Shown here one piece after another: positions 1-9,980 of a stretch of DNA of 64,000 nt (position 1 is its first letter; each line of letters starts with the position of its first letter). Source of the DNA: Aristaeella hokkaidonensis (GTDB lineage Bacteria > Bacillota > Clostridia > Christensenellales > Aristaeellaceae); assembly GCF_018128945.1 (NCBI RefSeq), contig NZ_CP068393.1, forward strand, positions 2,294,001-2,358,000. Reading direction: 5' to 3'. The notes under the pieces are model-generated. The model saw only the letters and a program-made list of their open reading frames with translations. It ran no database searches and was not told the origin of the DNA. The position numbers and the translations under genes are program-made.

Positions 1-1946
<1,946 letters not shown>

Positions 1947-2010
1947 TTATAAAAGACCGCCCTTTCGTGAAAAAAAGCACACGAAATAAGGCGGTTCGCC
2001 TCTGAGGATA

Positions 2011-2039
2011 ATTATATGCATTATATAGGTAGATGTCAA
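2011..2039 (-). promoter_or_regulatory. Consensus sigma-A promoter of nifJ
   Basis: On the minus strand TTGACA (2034-2039) and TATAAT (2011-2016) are separated by exactly 17 bp, both perfect consensus. Predicted transcription start near 2004 leaves a leader of about 100 nt before the nifJ ATG. The strength fits a housekeeping, highly expressed enzyme. Confidence 0.85.
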
Positions 2040-2041
2040 TG

Positions 2042-2068
2042 AATCATAATCCGCGAAGGATTATGATT
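2042..2068. repeat. 11-bp perfect inverted repeat just upstream of the nifJ promoter
   Basis: AATCATAATCC and GGATTATGATT flank a GCGAA loop. It ends 3 bp from the nifJ -35 box, so it could be an operator, a leftover terminator or a member of the hairpin repeat families of this genome. No T-run follows on either side. Confidence 0.6.
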
Positions 2069-2069
2069 C

Positions 2070-2326
2070 ATAATGCATAATTCACAATTCATAATTCATA
2101 ATTATATAGTGTTTGGCATGCTCTGCGCTCTTGCCGGGCCGTTCTTCGCCGAAAGATGTCAGCATGAGACAAAACAAATTATTCGTTTCGTTATTTACTA
2201 TTATTTATAGTTGCGAAAACATTGGAAAAACAGGTATAATAATTGTTTGTACAGCCCCCTTTATCAAAAGTTCATGGCTGTTCAGCATATTTAATTATGA
2301 ATTATGAATTATGAATTGTGAATTGA
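2070..2326. repeat. Heptad-repeat inverted pair (AATTATG type) enclosing the argS promoter
   Basis: Two runs of a 7-bp unit (about 2077-2103 read as ATAATTC-type, and 2292-2325 read as AATTATG-type) lie in opposite orientation around about 190 bp. The right-hand run ends in the GAGG that serves as the argS ribosome binding site. The rest of the 1902-2335 gap holds the two promoters and nothing that looks coding. Confidence 0.7.
2211..2240 (+). promoter_or_regulatory. Probable argS promoter
   Basis: TTGCGA (2211-2216) and a perfect TATAAT (2235-2240) are separated by 18 bp. The predicted start is about 90 nt before argS. I see no T-box motif (GGGTGG antiterminator) in the leader. Confidence 0.6.
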
Positions 2327-2335
2327 GGTAGTTCC

Positions 2336-4054
2336 ATGGACATGATGACAACCATCGCCACCCTGCTTGCTTCAACCATTTCTTCTGTCTGGCCCGACGC
2401 CGAAGGCCTGCCCGTCGCGGATGAAATCCGCGGCCTGCTGGCTGTGCCCCCGGATCCGGCCATGGGCGACTATGCCTTCCCCTGCTTCCGCCTGGCCAAG
2501 CCCCTGCGCTCCGCCCCGCCGAAGATCGCGGAAGCGCTCTGCGCCGCCTGGAAGAATGAGGACACCGCCTCCGTGCAGCCCGTGAACGGCTACATGAACT
2601 TCTTCCTCAACCGGGCCAACTTCGCCGCCGGCATTATGGCTGAGCTGCAGGAGAAGAAGGACCGCTTCGGCTCCGGCGAGGAAGGCAAAGGCAAGACCGT
2701 GTGCCTGGACTATTCTTCGATCAATATCGCCAAGCGTTTCCACATCGGCCACCTGTCCTCCACCATGCTGGGCCACAGCCTGAAGCGGATCTTTGATTTC
2801 CTGGGCTATGAGACCGTGGGTATCAACCACCTGGGCGACTGGGGCACCCAGTTCGGCAAGATGGTCTGCGCCTACAAGAAGTGGGGCAAAAAGGAAGACG
2901 TGGAAGAACGCGGCATCGACGCGATGACCGAACTCTACGTCCGTTTCCATAAGGAAGCTGAAACCAACCCCGCCCTGGAAGATGAAGGCCGGGCCTGGTT
3001 CAAGAAGATCGAGGACAACGATCCGGAAGCCATGGAAATCTTCCGCTGGTTCAAGGAAGTGACCCTGAAGGATGCCGCCCGGGTCTATGACAAGCTGGGT
3101 GTCAGCTTCGACAGCTACGCCGGCGAAAGTTTCTACATCGACAAGACGGAGCCCGTCATCCAGGCCCTGCGGGACAAGAATCTGCTGACAGAAAGCCAGG
3201 GCGCCCAGGTTGTGGACCTGAGCGAGGACAATATGCCCCCCTGCCTGATCATCAAGAGCGACGGCACCACCATCTATGCCACCCGTGACCTGGCGGCCGC
3301 TCTTTACCGCCAGAACACCTACCATTTTGACAAGTGCCTGTATGTGGTGGCCTATCAGCAGGATCTGCACTTCCGCCAGATTTTCCGCGTACTGGAAAAG
3401 ATGGATTATCCCTGGGCCAAGGGCTGCGTCCATGTTTCCTTCGGTATGATCAGCTTCGAAGGCGAAGCCCTCTCCACCCGGAAGGGCAACGTGGTCCTGC
3501 TGGAGGACCTGCTGGATCAGGCCGTTTCCAAAGCACGGGAGATTATCGAAGAGAAATCCCCCAACCTGGAGAACAAGGACGAGGTTGCCCGCCAGGTGGG
3601 TATCGGCGCCGTGGTCTATACCGACCTGAGCAACAACCGGATCAAGGATATCGACTTCCGCTGGGACCGCGCCCTCAACTTTGACGGTGAATCCGGCCCC
3701 TACGTCCAGTACACCCACGCCCGTTGCTGCTCCGTGCTGCGCAAAGCCCCGGACTTCTCCGGCGTGACTCCGGACTGGTCCGCGCTGACCGACGACGAAG
3801 CCCAGGCGCTCCTGCGGCTCATCAGCCGCTTCCCGGACGTCATCCGCGAAGCCGCCGCCAAGTATGAGCCCAGCATGATCACCCGCGCCGTGACCGACAT
3901 CGCCCAGGCATACAACAAATACTACTACGAGCACCGGATCCTGGACGGCGAACCTGCCCAGGCCGCCGCGAGGGTCGCCCTGACCGACGCCGCGAAGACG
4001 GTCATTAAGACGGGCCTGTACCTGATTGGAATTGAAGCGCCGGAAAGGATGTAA
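2336..4054 (+). CDS. argS: Arginyl-tRNA synthetase
   Basis: Class I aminoacyl-tRNA synthetase charging tRNA-Arg, 572 residues, the normal size. An N-terminal additional domain (about 1-110) precedes the Rossmann catalytic domain with the HIGH signature at residues 136-139 (KRFHIGHLSS) followed by GINHLGDWGTQFGK. A KMSKS-equivalent loop reads STRKGNVV, and the C-terminal DALR anticodon-binding domain contains the YVQYTHARC stretch typical of ArgS. The ATG at 2336 follows GAGG at 2325-2328; a second ATG three codons later is possible. Single gene with its own promoter and terminator. Secure call. Confidence 0.97.
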   Translation: MDMMTTIATLLASTISSVWPDAEGLPVADEIRGLLAVPPDPAMGDYAFPCFRLAKPLRSAPPKIAEALCAAWKNEDTASVQPVNGYMNFFLNRANFAAGIMAELQEKKDRFGSGEEGKGKTVCLDYSSINIAKRFHIGHLSSTMLGHSLKRIFDFLGYETVGINHLGDWGTQFGKMVCAYKKWGKKEDVEERGIDAMTELYVRFHKEAETNPALEDEGRAWFKKIEDNDPEAMEIFRWFKEVTLKDAARVYDKLGVSFDSYAGESFYIDKTEPVIQALRDKNLLTESQGAQVVDLSEDNMPPCLIIKSDGTTIYATRDLAAALYRQNTYHFDKCLYVVAYQQDLHFRQIFRVLEKMDYPWAKGCVHVSFGMISFEGEALSTRKGNVVLLEDLLDQAVSKAREIIEEKSPNLENKDEVARQVGIGAVVYTDLSNNRIKDIDFRWDRALNFDGESGPYVQYTHARCCSVLRKAPDFSGVTPDWSALTDDEAQALLRLISRFPDVIREAAAKYEPSMITRAVTDIAQAYNKYYYEHRILDGEPAQAAARVALTDAAKTVIKTGLYLIGIEAPERM

Positions 4055-4085
4055 GGCGCATGCAAGGCACAGCCTTACATGCGTA

Positions 4086-4121
4086 ATGAATACTGAAAAC
4101 TTAAGACTTAAAACTTAAAAA
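4086..4121. repeat. Heptad repeat, ACTTAAA type
   Basis: A run of 7-bp units (AACTTAA, GACTTAA, AACTTAA) between the argS stop and its terminator. The same family brackets the terminator at 10.7 kb. Confidence 0.65.
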
Positions 4122-4139
4122 TATAAGTGTTCATCCACA

Positions 4140-4168
4140 ACGCATTGGAGAAATCCAATGCGTTTTTT
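4140..4168 (+). terminator. argS terminator
   Basis: Perfect 9-bp stem ACGCATTGG / CCAATGCGT with a 6-nt loop followed by six T residues. Confidence 0.9.
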
Positions 4169-4187
4169 GATCATTGCGCAAAAAAGC

Positions 4188-4285
4188 TGTCATTCCGAAC
4201 GAAACGAAGTGAAGTTGAATAATTCCTTGATATAAATGTAGTAAGGGATTCCTCCACTACGGCTGCGCCTCCGGTCGGAATGACA
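4188..4285. repeat. Small MITE-like element with TGTCATTCCG termini
   Basis: A 98-bp segment bounded by perfect 10-bp inverted termini (TGTCATTCCG at 4188-4197, CGGAATGACA at 4276-4285). Its right half matches, in reverse complement, the partial copy at 18219-18270; a 34-bp mini version sits near 22517. No ORF inside. Confidence 0.65.
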
Positions 4286-4357
4286 ACCCTGGTTTCATCT
4301 CAGTCAGAATAAAACACAACTACTCGTGTCCTGAAGCGAGCCTTTTTCTTGCTACGC

Positions 4358-4386
4358 TTGCGTTTTTACATTGATTCCATTATAAT
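4358..4386 (+). promoter_or_regulatory. Probable promoter of the VanY-like gene
   Basis: TTGCGT and a perfect TATAAT (4381-4386) with a 17-bp spacer, about 125 nt upstream of the ATG at 4518. Confidence 0.5.
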
Positions 4387-4470
4387 GTGAAGGAAATGTA
4401 ACTTTATGTGACGAATTGTTTAAGGAATCGATTGTATCCCTTTTTCATTCAGGTACGGAATCCTATCATT

Positions 4471-4500
4471 CTGAATTCTGAATTCTGAATTCTGAATTAT
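4471..4500. repeat. Heptad repeat, GAATTCT type
   Basis: Four copies of GAATTCT/GAATTA in a row directly before the ribosome binding site of the gene at 4518. Same family at 7.3, 7.4, 9.1 and 18.1 kb. Confidence 0.7.
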
Positions 4501-4517
4501 TAAGGCAGGTGTGATTC

Positions 4518-5678
4518 ATGAGTAGAACAAAGAAGAGCAAGGCCGTCCCGGTTGTCATCGTCCTGACGATCCTGATTGCCGCACTGGCCATCCTCTGCTT
4601 TCTGATCAAGCCCCTGGTGATTGAGCCCCAGAAGGCCGCCATCGCCAAGGCCAACGCCGATGCCAGGGCTGCCGTTGAGGAACGGAACAAGCAGGCTGAA
4701 GCGGAATACAAAGCGCTGATCGCCGAGCTGGAAGCCAAGGCCAATGAGCCCACCAACCCCAGCTGGCCGGAGCATGACCCGGATGCCGCCTGGCAGATCC
4801 TGGACCTGTCCGATATCCCGCTGGAAAGCCAGACCGCCGAAACCAAGACCCGTGCGGATCTGTTCAAATACGGCAACGAGATGCTGCTGGTGAACGCCTG
4901 GCATTCCCGCCCGGAAAATGACTTCGACGAGAGCGAACTCAAAAGCGTCTCCAAGTACAACCAGGGCGACCTGAAGATCCAGGCCAAGGACAACAACGTG
5001 CTCCTCTACCCGAAGGCCATCCAGGCCCTGACTGTTGCCCTGGCTGACGCGAAAGCCGCGGGCTACACCCATTACCTGGTGGACGGCGGCTACCGCAGCT
5101 ATAAGACCCAGGAAGAATACTTCAACAACAAGGTCAACAAGCTCTCTTCCAAATACACCGGCGAAGCCCTGATCGAAGCCGCGAAGAAGGAAGTTAACTA
5201 TCCCGGTACCAGCGAATACAACTCCGGTTTCGGTTTCGACCTCCGTCTGTATGACCGGAACGATCCCGACGTCGGCGCCCCGAAGTACTCCACCACGCCG
5301 GAAGGCAAGTGGATGAACGAGAACTGCTGGAAGTACGGCTTCGTTTTCCGCTTCCCCCAGAACGCCTGGCCGCTGGAAACCTCCTCGGACAAGAGCTTCA
5401 AGACCGGCGTCTCCGTCCACCTGAACCTGTACCGCTATGTTGGCAAGGGCAATGCCGCCATCATGCACTACAAGGATTTCACCCTGGAAGAGTACATCGA
5501 GTACCTGGAAGAGCATCCCCACATCGCCCTGTTCGAGAACGGCGTGCTGAAGTATGAAATCTACCGCCAGTACGTGGGCGAAGCTCCCAGCTTCGACGTC
5601 CAGCTGACCCGCAAGACCAACACCTGGGAAACCTCCCTGGATAACATGGGTGCGCTGATCACCGTGTTCTACTATTGA
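4518..5678 (+). CDS. VanY/M15B-type D-Ala-D-Ala carboxypeptidase-like protein with degenerate zinc ligands
   Basis: 386 residues: one N-terminal membrane anchor (about 10-31), an Ala/Glu-rich coiled-coil-like linker (35-78), then a peptidase M15B/VanY fold: LVDGGYRSYKTQEE (187-200), NYPGTSEYNSGFGFDLRLYD (227-246) and a closing YRYVG...FTLEEYIEYLEEH. In active VanY-type enzymes the second motif is SEHxxGxAxD and the last EPWHxRYVG. Here the SEH histidine is Tyr234 and the HxRYVG histidine position is Leu/Asn (VHLNLYRYVG, 300-309), so at least two of three zinc ligands look lost while Arg193 and Asp241 remain. The fold assignment is firm; catalysis is doubtful. It sits outside the membrane and is translationally coupled to the downstream SDR (stop TGA and start ATG share one base). 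Confidence 0.82.
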   Translation: MSRTKKSKAVPVVIVLTILIAALAILCFLIKPLVIEPQKAAIAKANADARAAVEERNKQAEAEYKALIAELEAKANEPTNPSWPEHDPDAAWQILDLSDIPLESQTAETKTRADLFKYGNEMLLVNAWHSRPENDFDESELKSVSKYNQGDLKIQAKDNNVLLYPKAIQALTVALADAKAAGYTHYLVDGGYRSYKTQEEYFNNKVNKLSSKYTGEALIEAAKKEVNYPGTSEYNSGFGFDLRLYDRNDPDVGAPKYSTTPEGKWMNENCWKYGFVFRFPQNAWPLETSSDKSFKTGVSVHLNLYRYVGKGNAAIMHYKDFTLEEYIEYLEEHPHIALFENGVLKYEIYRQYVGEAPSFDVQLTRKTNTWETSLDNMGALITVFYY

Positions 5679-6400
5679 TGAGTACGATCCTGATTACAGG
5701 CGCCTCCCATGGCGTAGGCAAAGCATTTGCCATTGCCTGCGCACAGTCCGGGCGCTTCTCAAAGATCATCCTGAACGGCGGCACTGATACAGCCGCCCTG
5801 GAGGATACCGCCCGCCGCGTTTCCGCAGCGGGCGATCTTGTCTGCCTTGCGGACGTCGGCGACGTCAGTGATCTCGCCTATGTCCAGGGCCTGCGGGAGC
5901 GTTTCGGCCCCGTGGACACGCTGGTCAACAACGCCGGCATCTCCCGTATCGGCCTGCTGACGGACATGTCCCCGGATGTATGGGACCGGGTGCTGAAGGT
6001 CAACGTAACCTCCCTGTACAACACCTGCCACACCTACGTGCCGGACATGGTTTCAAACGGCGGCGGACAGATCCTGAACGTTTCCTCCGTCTGGGGGCTG
6101 TGCGGCGCCTCCTGCGAGGTGGCCTACAGCGCTTCCAAGGGCGCGGTGAACGCCTTTACCAAAGCCCTGGCAAAAGAACTGGCGCCCTCCCATATCCGGG
6201 TGAACGCAATTGCCCTGGGTATCATCGGCACGCGCATGAACGCGCACCTGACCGAAACAGAAACCGCGGAGATCTGCGACCAGATCCCCGCGGGCTATAT
6301 TGCTTCTCCTGAAGACGCGGCGCAGGCCATGCTCCGCCTGCTGGATATGCCGGAATATTTTAACGGTGAGATTGTCCGTTTCGACGGATGCTGGATATAA
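5678..6400 (+). CDS. Short-chain dehydrogenase/reductase (FabG-like)
   Basis: NAD(P)-dependent oxidoreductase of the classical SDR family, 240 residues. Visible motifs: TGASHGVGKA cofactor loop near the N-terminus, NNAG, catalytic Ser in LNVSSVWG, and YSASKG giving the Tyr-x3-Lys pair. I start at the ATG at 5678, which overlaps the previous stop (TGATG); the TTG one codon earlier is a poorer choice. FabG-like sequence does not prove a role in fatty-acid synthesis: there is no fab cluster here. Its 3' end overlaps the convergent transporter gene by 41 bp. Confidence 0.88.
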   Translation: MSTILITGASHGVGKAFAIACAQSGRFSKIILNGGTDTAALEDTARRVSAAGDLVCLADVGDVSDLAYVQGLRERFGPVDTLVNNAGISRIGLLTDMSPDVWDRVLKVNVTSLYNTCHTYVPDMVSNGGGQILNVSSVWGLCGASCEVAYSASKGAVNAFTKALAKELAPSHIRVNAIALGIIGTRMNAHLTETETAEICDQIPAGYIASPEDAAQAMLRLLDMPEYFNGEIVRFDGCWI

Positions 6401-7286
6401 CCGGCGAAAGCTGGGCCAGGATCACCGCGAAAAACATAAGCACACAACCGACGGTCTCACGGACCGTCATTTTTTCGCCTATCAGCAGGGCGCCGGTCAG
6501 CACAGCGAACACCGCTTCCATACACATGATCAGCGAAGCCACCGTGGGATCCGTATCCCGCTGACCCAGTACCTGCAGGGTGTAGCCCACCGCGCCGGAC
6601 ATGATGCCGGCATACAGGATGGGAATCAGCGCTTCCCGGAGGCCTTCACAGGTGATGGGCTCCGTGGCCAGGGCAATCAGCATGGACAGCCCGCCGGTCA
6701 CCAGGAACTCGTCCCGGGCCAGCTTCACGCCGCTGACCCGCGGCGCGTAATGATCCACACACAGGATCTGGAAGGTAAAGCACACGGCGCAGCCCAGCAC
6801 CAGCAGGTCTCCGCCCTGGAGCTCAAAGCCGCCGCCCGCGGGCATGCACAGCAGCCACAGGGCGGCCACGGCAATGAGCACGCCCAACCAGATAATCTTC
6901 CCCGGATTCTTCCTGAACAGGAACCAGGCCGCCACCGGCACCAGCACCACATACAAAGCCGTGATGAATCCCGCCTTGCCCGCGCTGGTGGACACCAGGC
7001 CCATCTGCTGCAGGGAGGAGGCAATAAACAGCAGCGCGCCGCAGATCACTCCGCTGAGCCGCTGCTCTTTCGGATCCGGAGCCTTGTAATCAGGGCTCTT
7101 TTTGTTTTTCCGTTCAAAAAGGAGCGTGACCGGAATCATCACCAGCCACGCAAGCAGCATCCGTACACCGTTGAAGGTGAAGGGTCCCATGTGATCCATG
7201 CCTACGCGCTGCGCCACAAACGCCGCGCCCCAGATCACCGCACCCAACAGAAGAAGCAAACTTCCTCTTAATGCTTTACGGTTCAA
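6360..7286 (-). CDS. EamA/DMT-family transporter
   Basis: 308 residues with about ten hydrophobic segments in two homologous halves, the drug/metabolite transporter fold. Recognisable EamA signatures are LLLGAVIWGAAFVAQR at the N-terminus, SLQQMGLVSTSAGKAGFITALYVVLVP in the first half and TVASLIMCMEAVFAVLTGALLIGE in the second. Start is a TTG at 7284-7286 with AGAGGA upstream; no in-frame ATG lies close to a ribosome binding site. Substrate unknown (amino acids, sugars or metabolites in characterised relatives). Convergent with and overlapping the SDR gene by 41 bp. Confidence 0.9.
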   Translation of the reverse strand: MNRKALRGSLLLLLGAVIWGAAFVAQRVGMDHMGPFTFNGVRMLLAWLVMIPVTLLFERKNKKSPDYKAPDPKEQRLSGVICGALLFIASSLQQMGLVSTSAGKAGFITALYVVLVPVAAWFLFRKNPGKIIWLGVLIAVAALWLLCMPAGGGFELQGGDLLVLGCAVCFTFQILCVDHYAPRVSGVKLARDEFLVTGGLSMLIALATEPITCEGLREALIPILYAGIMSGAVGYTLQVLGQRDTDPTVASLIMCMEAVFAVLTGALLIGEKMTVRETVGCVLMFFAVILAQLSPVISSIRRNGQSHR

Positions 7287-7307
7287 TCAGATCAATCCTC
7301 TATAGCA

Positions 7308-7450
7308 ATTCAGAATTCAGAATTAAGAATTAAGAATTTTTACTCAAGATCCTTCGTACAACTCAGGATCTTCCGCTTATAATGTGTCATACCAGGCTTG
7401 CAGAAAGGTCAAACATTTAATTCTGAATTCTGAATTCTTAATTCTGAATT
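7308..7450. repeat. Heptad-repeat inverted pair, AATTCAG type
   Basis: Runs at about 7308-7337 and 7422-7450 lie in opposite orientation around about 85 bp. They occupy almost the entire gap between the EamA gene start and the deacetylase stop. Confidence 0.7.
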
Positions 7451-7453
7451 GGA

Positions 7454-8227
7454 TTATTTGTCCTTAAACTGTTCCTTATCGAAAACGTACAGTTCGTCAC
7501 TCGTTTCCGGCGGGTCAAAGCCGAACAGCTCGCTCACGGTGACCATTTCAAAGCCCCGCTCTTTCAGCTCCGGAATCAGTTTCTCCATGAACAGGGTATC
7601 CTTTTTCTTCGAATGGAAGAGCAGGATGCTGCCGTTCTGGATCTTGTCCAGCGCTTTGTTCAGGTCCTTGGTTTCGCTGATATCCCAACGGACCACATGA
7701 TCATATCCGTATCTTTTCACCGCGTTGATAACCCGGCTGTTTCCGTTGCTGTGGCTCTTGAGATCCTCAATACTTCCATAGGGCGGACGCAGCCAGCGGG
7801 TTGCATAGTGATACCCCAGGGTTTTGTCCAGCGCTTCCTGCCAGCGTCCCAGGGCGCCGTAGATGGACTGATTGTCCCGGCCTCCCAGCTGCAAATGCCG
7901 GTTGGTATGCGTTCCGATTTCACAGCCCGCGTCCAGCACGCTCTGCCACATCTCCCGGTATTTTTCCTCCAGGCATCCTGTATAAACCAGCGGAAAGAAC
8001 GTCATGACGATGCCCTGTTCCTTGCACAGTTCCACGTCCCGCTTAATCCATTCCGTAGCGCTTTTGTAGCAGTCATCCACCGTGATAGCAACCTTTTTAA
8101 TGTTCCTGTCTCCGTGATTGAGGACAAATTCCTGCAGGAGCTCCTCATTGCTTTCCGCACAGGCATATCCCGTGATCGCGCACAGGCACAGCAGCAGTGC
8201 CAGGCACTTTTTCAGCCATCCGCTCAT
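7454..8227 (-). CDS. Exported polysaccharide deacetylase (CE4/NodB fold)
   Basis: 257 residues with a signal peptide (CLALLLCLCAITGYACA, cleavage after about 24). CE4 motifs are present: VAITVDDCYKS (Asp51/Asp52; canonical TFDDG), GTHTNRH (His107/His111 metal ligands), WLRPPYG and ILLFHS. It probably deacetylates a cell-surface N-acetylated sugar, such as peptidoglycan, outside the membrane. The ATG overlaps the stop of cysE by 4 nt (ATGA), so the two are cotranslated, an odd functional pairing. Confidence 0.9.
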   Translation of the reverse strand: MSGWLKKCLALLLCLCAITGYACAESNEELLQEFVLNHGDRNIKKVAITVDDCYKSATEWIKRDVELCKEQGIVMTFFPLVYTGCLEEKYREMWQSVLDAGCEIGTHTNRHLQLGGRDNQSIYGALGRWQEALDKTLGYHYATRWLRPPYGSIEDLKSHSNGNSRVINAVKRYGYDHVVRWDISETKDLNKALDKIQNGSILLFHSKKKDTLFMEKLIPELKERGFEMVTVSELFGFDPPETSDELYVFDKEQFKDK

Positions 8228-9078
8228 TCCCTGTTTTCCCCCTTGTAGGCCACAACGCTGCCGGCCTCCACAGACCGGGTCAGCCAGGTGTTACCGCCGA
8301 TCACGCTGTTATCCCCGATATAGGTGTCTCCGCCGAGGATGGTGGCGTTAGCGTAAATCACCACGTGGTTGCCGATGTTCGGGTGCCGCTTGATGTTCTT
8401 CACGGGGTTCCCGTTCTCATCCAGCTCGAAGCTCTTCGCGCCCAGGGTCACGCCCTGGTACAGCTTCACGTGGTCGCCGATCACCGTGGTTTCACCGATG
8501 ACGATACCGGTGCCGTGGTCAATGAAGAAATACTCGCCGACCGTGGCGCCCGGGTGGATATCAATACCGGTCTTCTCATGGGCATATTCCGTCATGATCC
8601 GGGGAATCAGCGGCGCCTTGAGCACATACAGTTCATGGGCAATACGGAAAATGCAGATGGCCCGGAAGCCGGGATAGGTGATCATAACCTCTTCCCTGCA
8701 GACCGCGGCGGGGTCGCCCTCATACAGGGCTTCCACGTCCAGCAGGAGCAGGCGCTTGATTTCCGGCAGCCGCTCGGCAAAGCCGGTGCAGATTGCGTCA
8801 GCAGCCTTCACCGGATCCTCACCCTGGAGGTCCTGGAACCGCATGGCGGCAACCAGCTGATCCCGCAGCCGGTACAGGGCACGGATCAGCAGCGTTTCCT
8901 CCGCCATGTCCGGATAATCCCGGCGGAAGGCCATGGGGAACAGCAGGGACTGCAGCTCGTGAAGCACCTTCACGATTTCCAGCCGGTCCGGCGGCGGACA
9001 GGCATGATCAGCACAGCGGGCCTTTTCCATTTTCACCTGTGCCAGAGCCTTGACCGTTGACTTAATATGCTCTTTCAT
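8224..9078 (-). CDS. cysE: Serine O-acetyltransferase
   Basis: Transfers acetyl from acetyl-CoA to L-serine, giving O-acetylserine for cysteine synthesis. 284 residues: an alpha-helical N-terminal domain (1-150) and a left-handed beta-helix with hexapeptide repeats. Signature runs: GIDIHPGATVGEYFFIDHG, GIVIGETTVIGDHVKLYQGV and RHPNIGNHVVIYANATILGG. The long N-terminal domain resembles EpsC/SAT proteins rather than short CysE. The ATG follows a GGGGG box. First gene of a two-gene unit with the polysaccharide deacetylase. Confidence 0.94.
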   Translation of the reverse strand: MKEHIKSTVKALAQVKMEKARCADHACPPPDRLEIVKVLHELQSLLFPMAFRRDYPDMAEETLLIRALYRLRDQLVAAMRFQDLQGEDPVKAADAICTGFAERLPEIKRLLLLDVEALYEGDPAAVCREEVMITYPGFRAICIFRIAHELYVLKAPLIPRIMTEYAHEKTGIDIHPGATVGEYFFIDHGTGIVIGETTVIGDHVKLYQGVTLGAKSFELDENGNPVKNIKRHPNIGNHVVIYANATILGGDTYIGDNSVIGGNTWLTRSVEAGSVVAYKGENRE

Positions 9079-9095
9079 GCCAATCCCCCTAAATC

Positions 9096-9128
9096 AATTC
9101 AGAATTAAGAATTCAGAATTCAGAATTA
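9096..9128. repeat. Heptad repeat, AATTCAG type
   Basis: Four to five 7-bp units immediately upstream of the cysE ribosome binding site. Confidence 0.65.
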
Positions 9129-9260
9129 AATGTACTCAACGCCGTTGCCTGATATATATCCAGGCATATAGCACTTCATAACAAATTATTATACCTTTAT
9201 TCTCAATAAATCCGCAAGTTTTTTGGTGTTCTTTTGGCTTATATGTCAGCAGGAAACAGA

Positions 9261-9340
9261 GTAACTATTACGTTTTCCGAAGGAAAACATTTCACATTGC
9301 GAAGCGATATTTCACATTGGCCGCAGGTCAATATTTCATT
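9261..9340. repeat. Variable-stem hairpin array A
   Basis: Begins GTAACTATTACG and ends ATATTTCATT. Three hairpins: TTTTCC-GAA-GGAAAA, TTGC-GAA-GCGA (one mismatch) and TTGGCC-GCA-GGTCAA, separated by the linker CATTTCACAT / TATTTCACAT. It lies about 18 bp past the 3' end of the minus-strand gene at 9359. See the finding on this family. Confidence 0.75.
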
Positions 9341-9358
9341 GATTTATTGTATTTTTCA

Positions 9359-9793
9359 TCAATCCAGAAGGCTCCACTGGCTTTTCCCTTTCGCGCCGTA
9401 TACCCAGTATTTAATGATTATGTATTTCTCAATGCCATCTTCCCGGACTTCCCTTCGGGCCGATTCCTTCAGCCAGTCATAGCAATAGTGATTCATATCG
9501 TTCAGCACGTCGAAGGGGCAGACATTCACTCCTTCCAGCTGTTCAACCGTATTGTGCTCTTTCAGATATTCCCGGAACCAATCCAGTCCCTGTTCACAGC
9601 GAACCACTTTTTCCACGACACAGTGAGCCCAGTTGATATCGTTAGCCTCTATCCTTGTTCCCAGGTAGACCGTCGTGTCTTCCGGCAGCTGAAGCCAGTC
9701 CAGTTTTGTCCGATAATAACCCCTGACAATAACCAGGACCGCGATAAACAATAATGCAATAACACCCAGCCTGAAATCTTTATCCGTTTTCAT
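9359..9793 (-). CDS. Membrane-anchored protein of unknown function
   Basis: 144 residues; one N-terminal transmembrane segment (GVIALLFIAVLVIVRG, about 9-24) followed by a charged extracytoplasmic or cytoplasmic domain with three cysteines (HCVVEKVVRC, CPFD, YCYDW). I recognise no family. The ATG is preceded by GGGAGGAG. It stands alone between the cysE unit and the plus-strand deacetylase. Confidence 0.75.
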   Translation of the reverse strand: MKTDKDFRLGVIALLFIAVLVIVRGYYRTKLDWLQLPEDTTVYLGTRIEANDINWAHCVVEKVVRCEQGLDWFREYLKEHNTVEQLEGVNVCPFDVLNDMNHYCYDWLKESARREVREDGIEKYIIIKYWVYGAKGKSQWSLLD

Positions 9794-9883
9794 TTTCTCC
9801 TCCCGTTTCCACGGCGTATTTCACTATATCCTACGCGTTCCGGACGGTTTTTCTTCCCTTTACTCATTCAGTGCGATGAAGGA

Positions 9884-9912
9884 TTGACAGGCTCCTCTCT
9901 TCTGCATACAAT
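9884..9912 (+). promoter_or_regulatory. Promoter of the deacetylase at 9981
   Basis: Perfect TTGACA (9884-9889), 17-bp spacer, TACAAT (9907-9912). Confidence 0.8.
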
Positions 9913-9980
9913 AACTTGTACGGACAACAATGACGTTCATACCATTTATGTTGAATTGATTCCATCCGGAGGATTTTATT

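Noticed and set aside
2113..2307. 64-codon ORF upstream of argS
   Set aside because: It covers the argS promoter and a heptad repeat, with no ribosome binding site.
2200..2335. T-box or other riboswitch before argS
   Set aside because: No GGGTGG or conserved T-box core, and the leader is dominated by the heptad repeat.
2372..3934. 520-codon minus-strand frame over argS
   Set aside because: Antisense shadow of a secure ArgS gene; GC-rich third positions create long frames opposite genes.
4188..4285. Intrinsic terminator
   Set aside because: The ends pair, but the loop is about 80 nt and no T-run follows; better explained as a small element.
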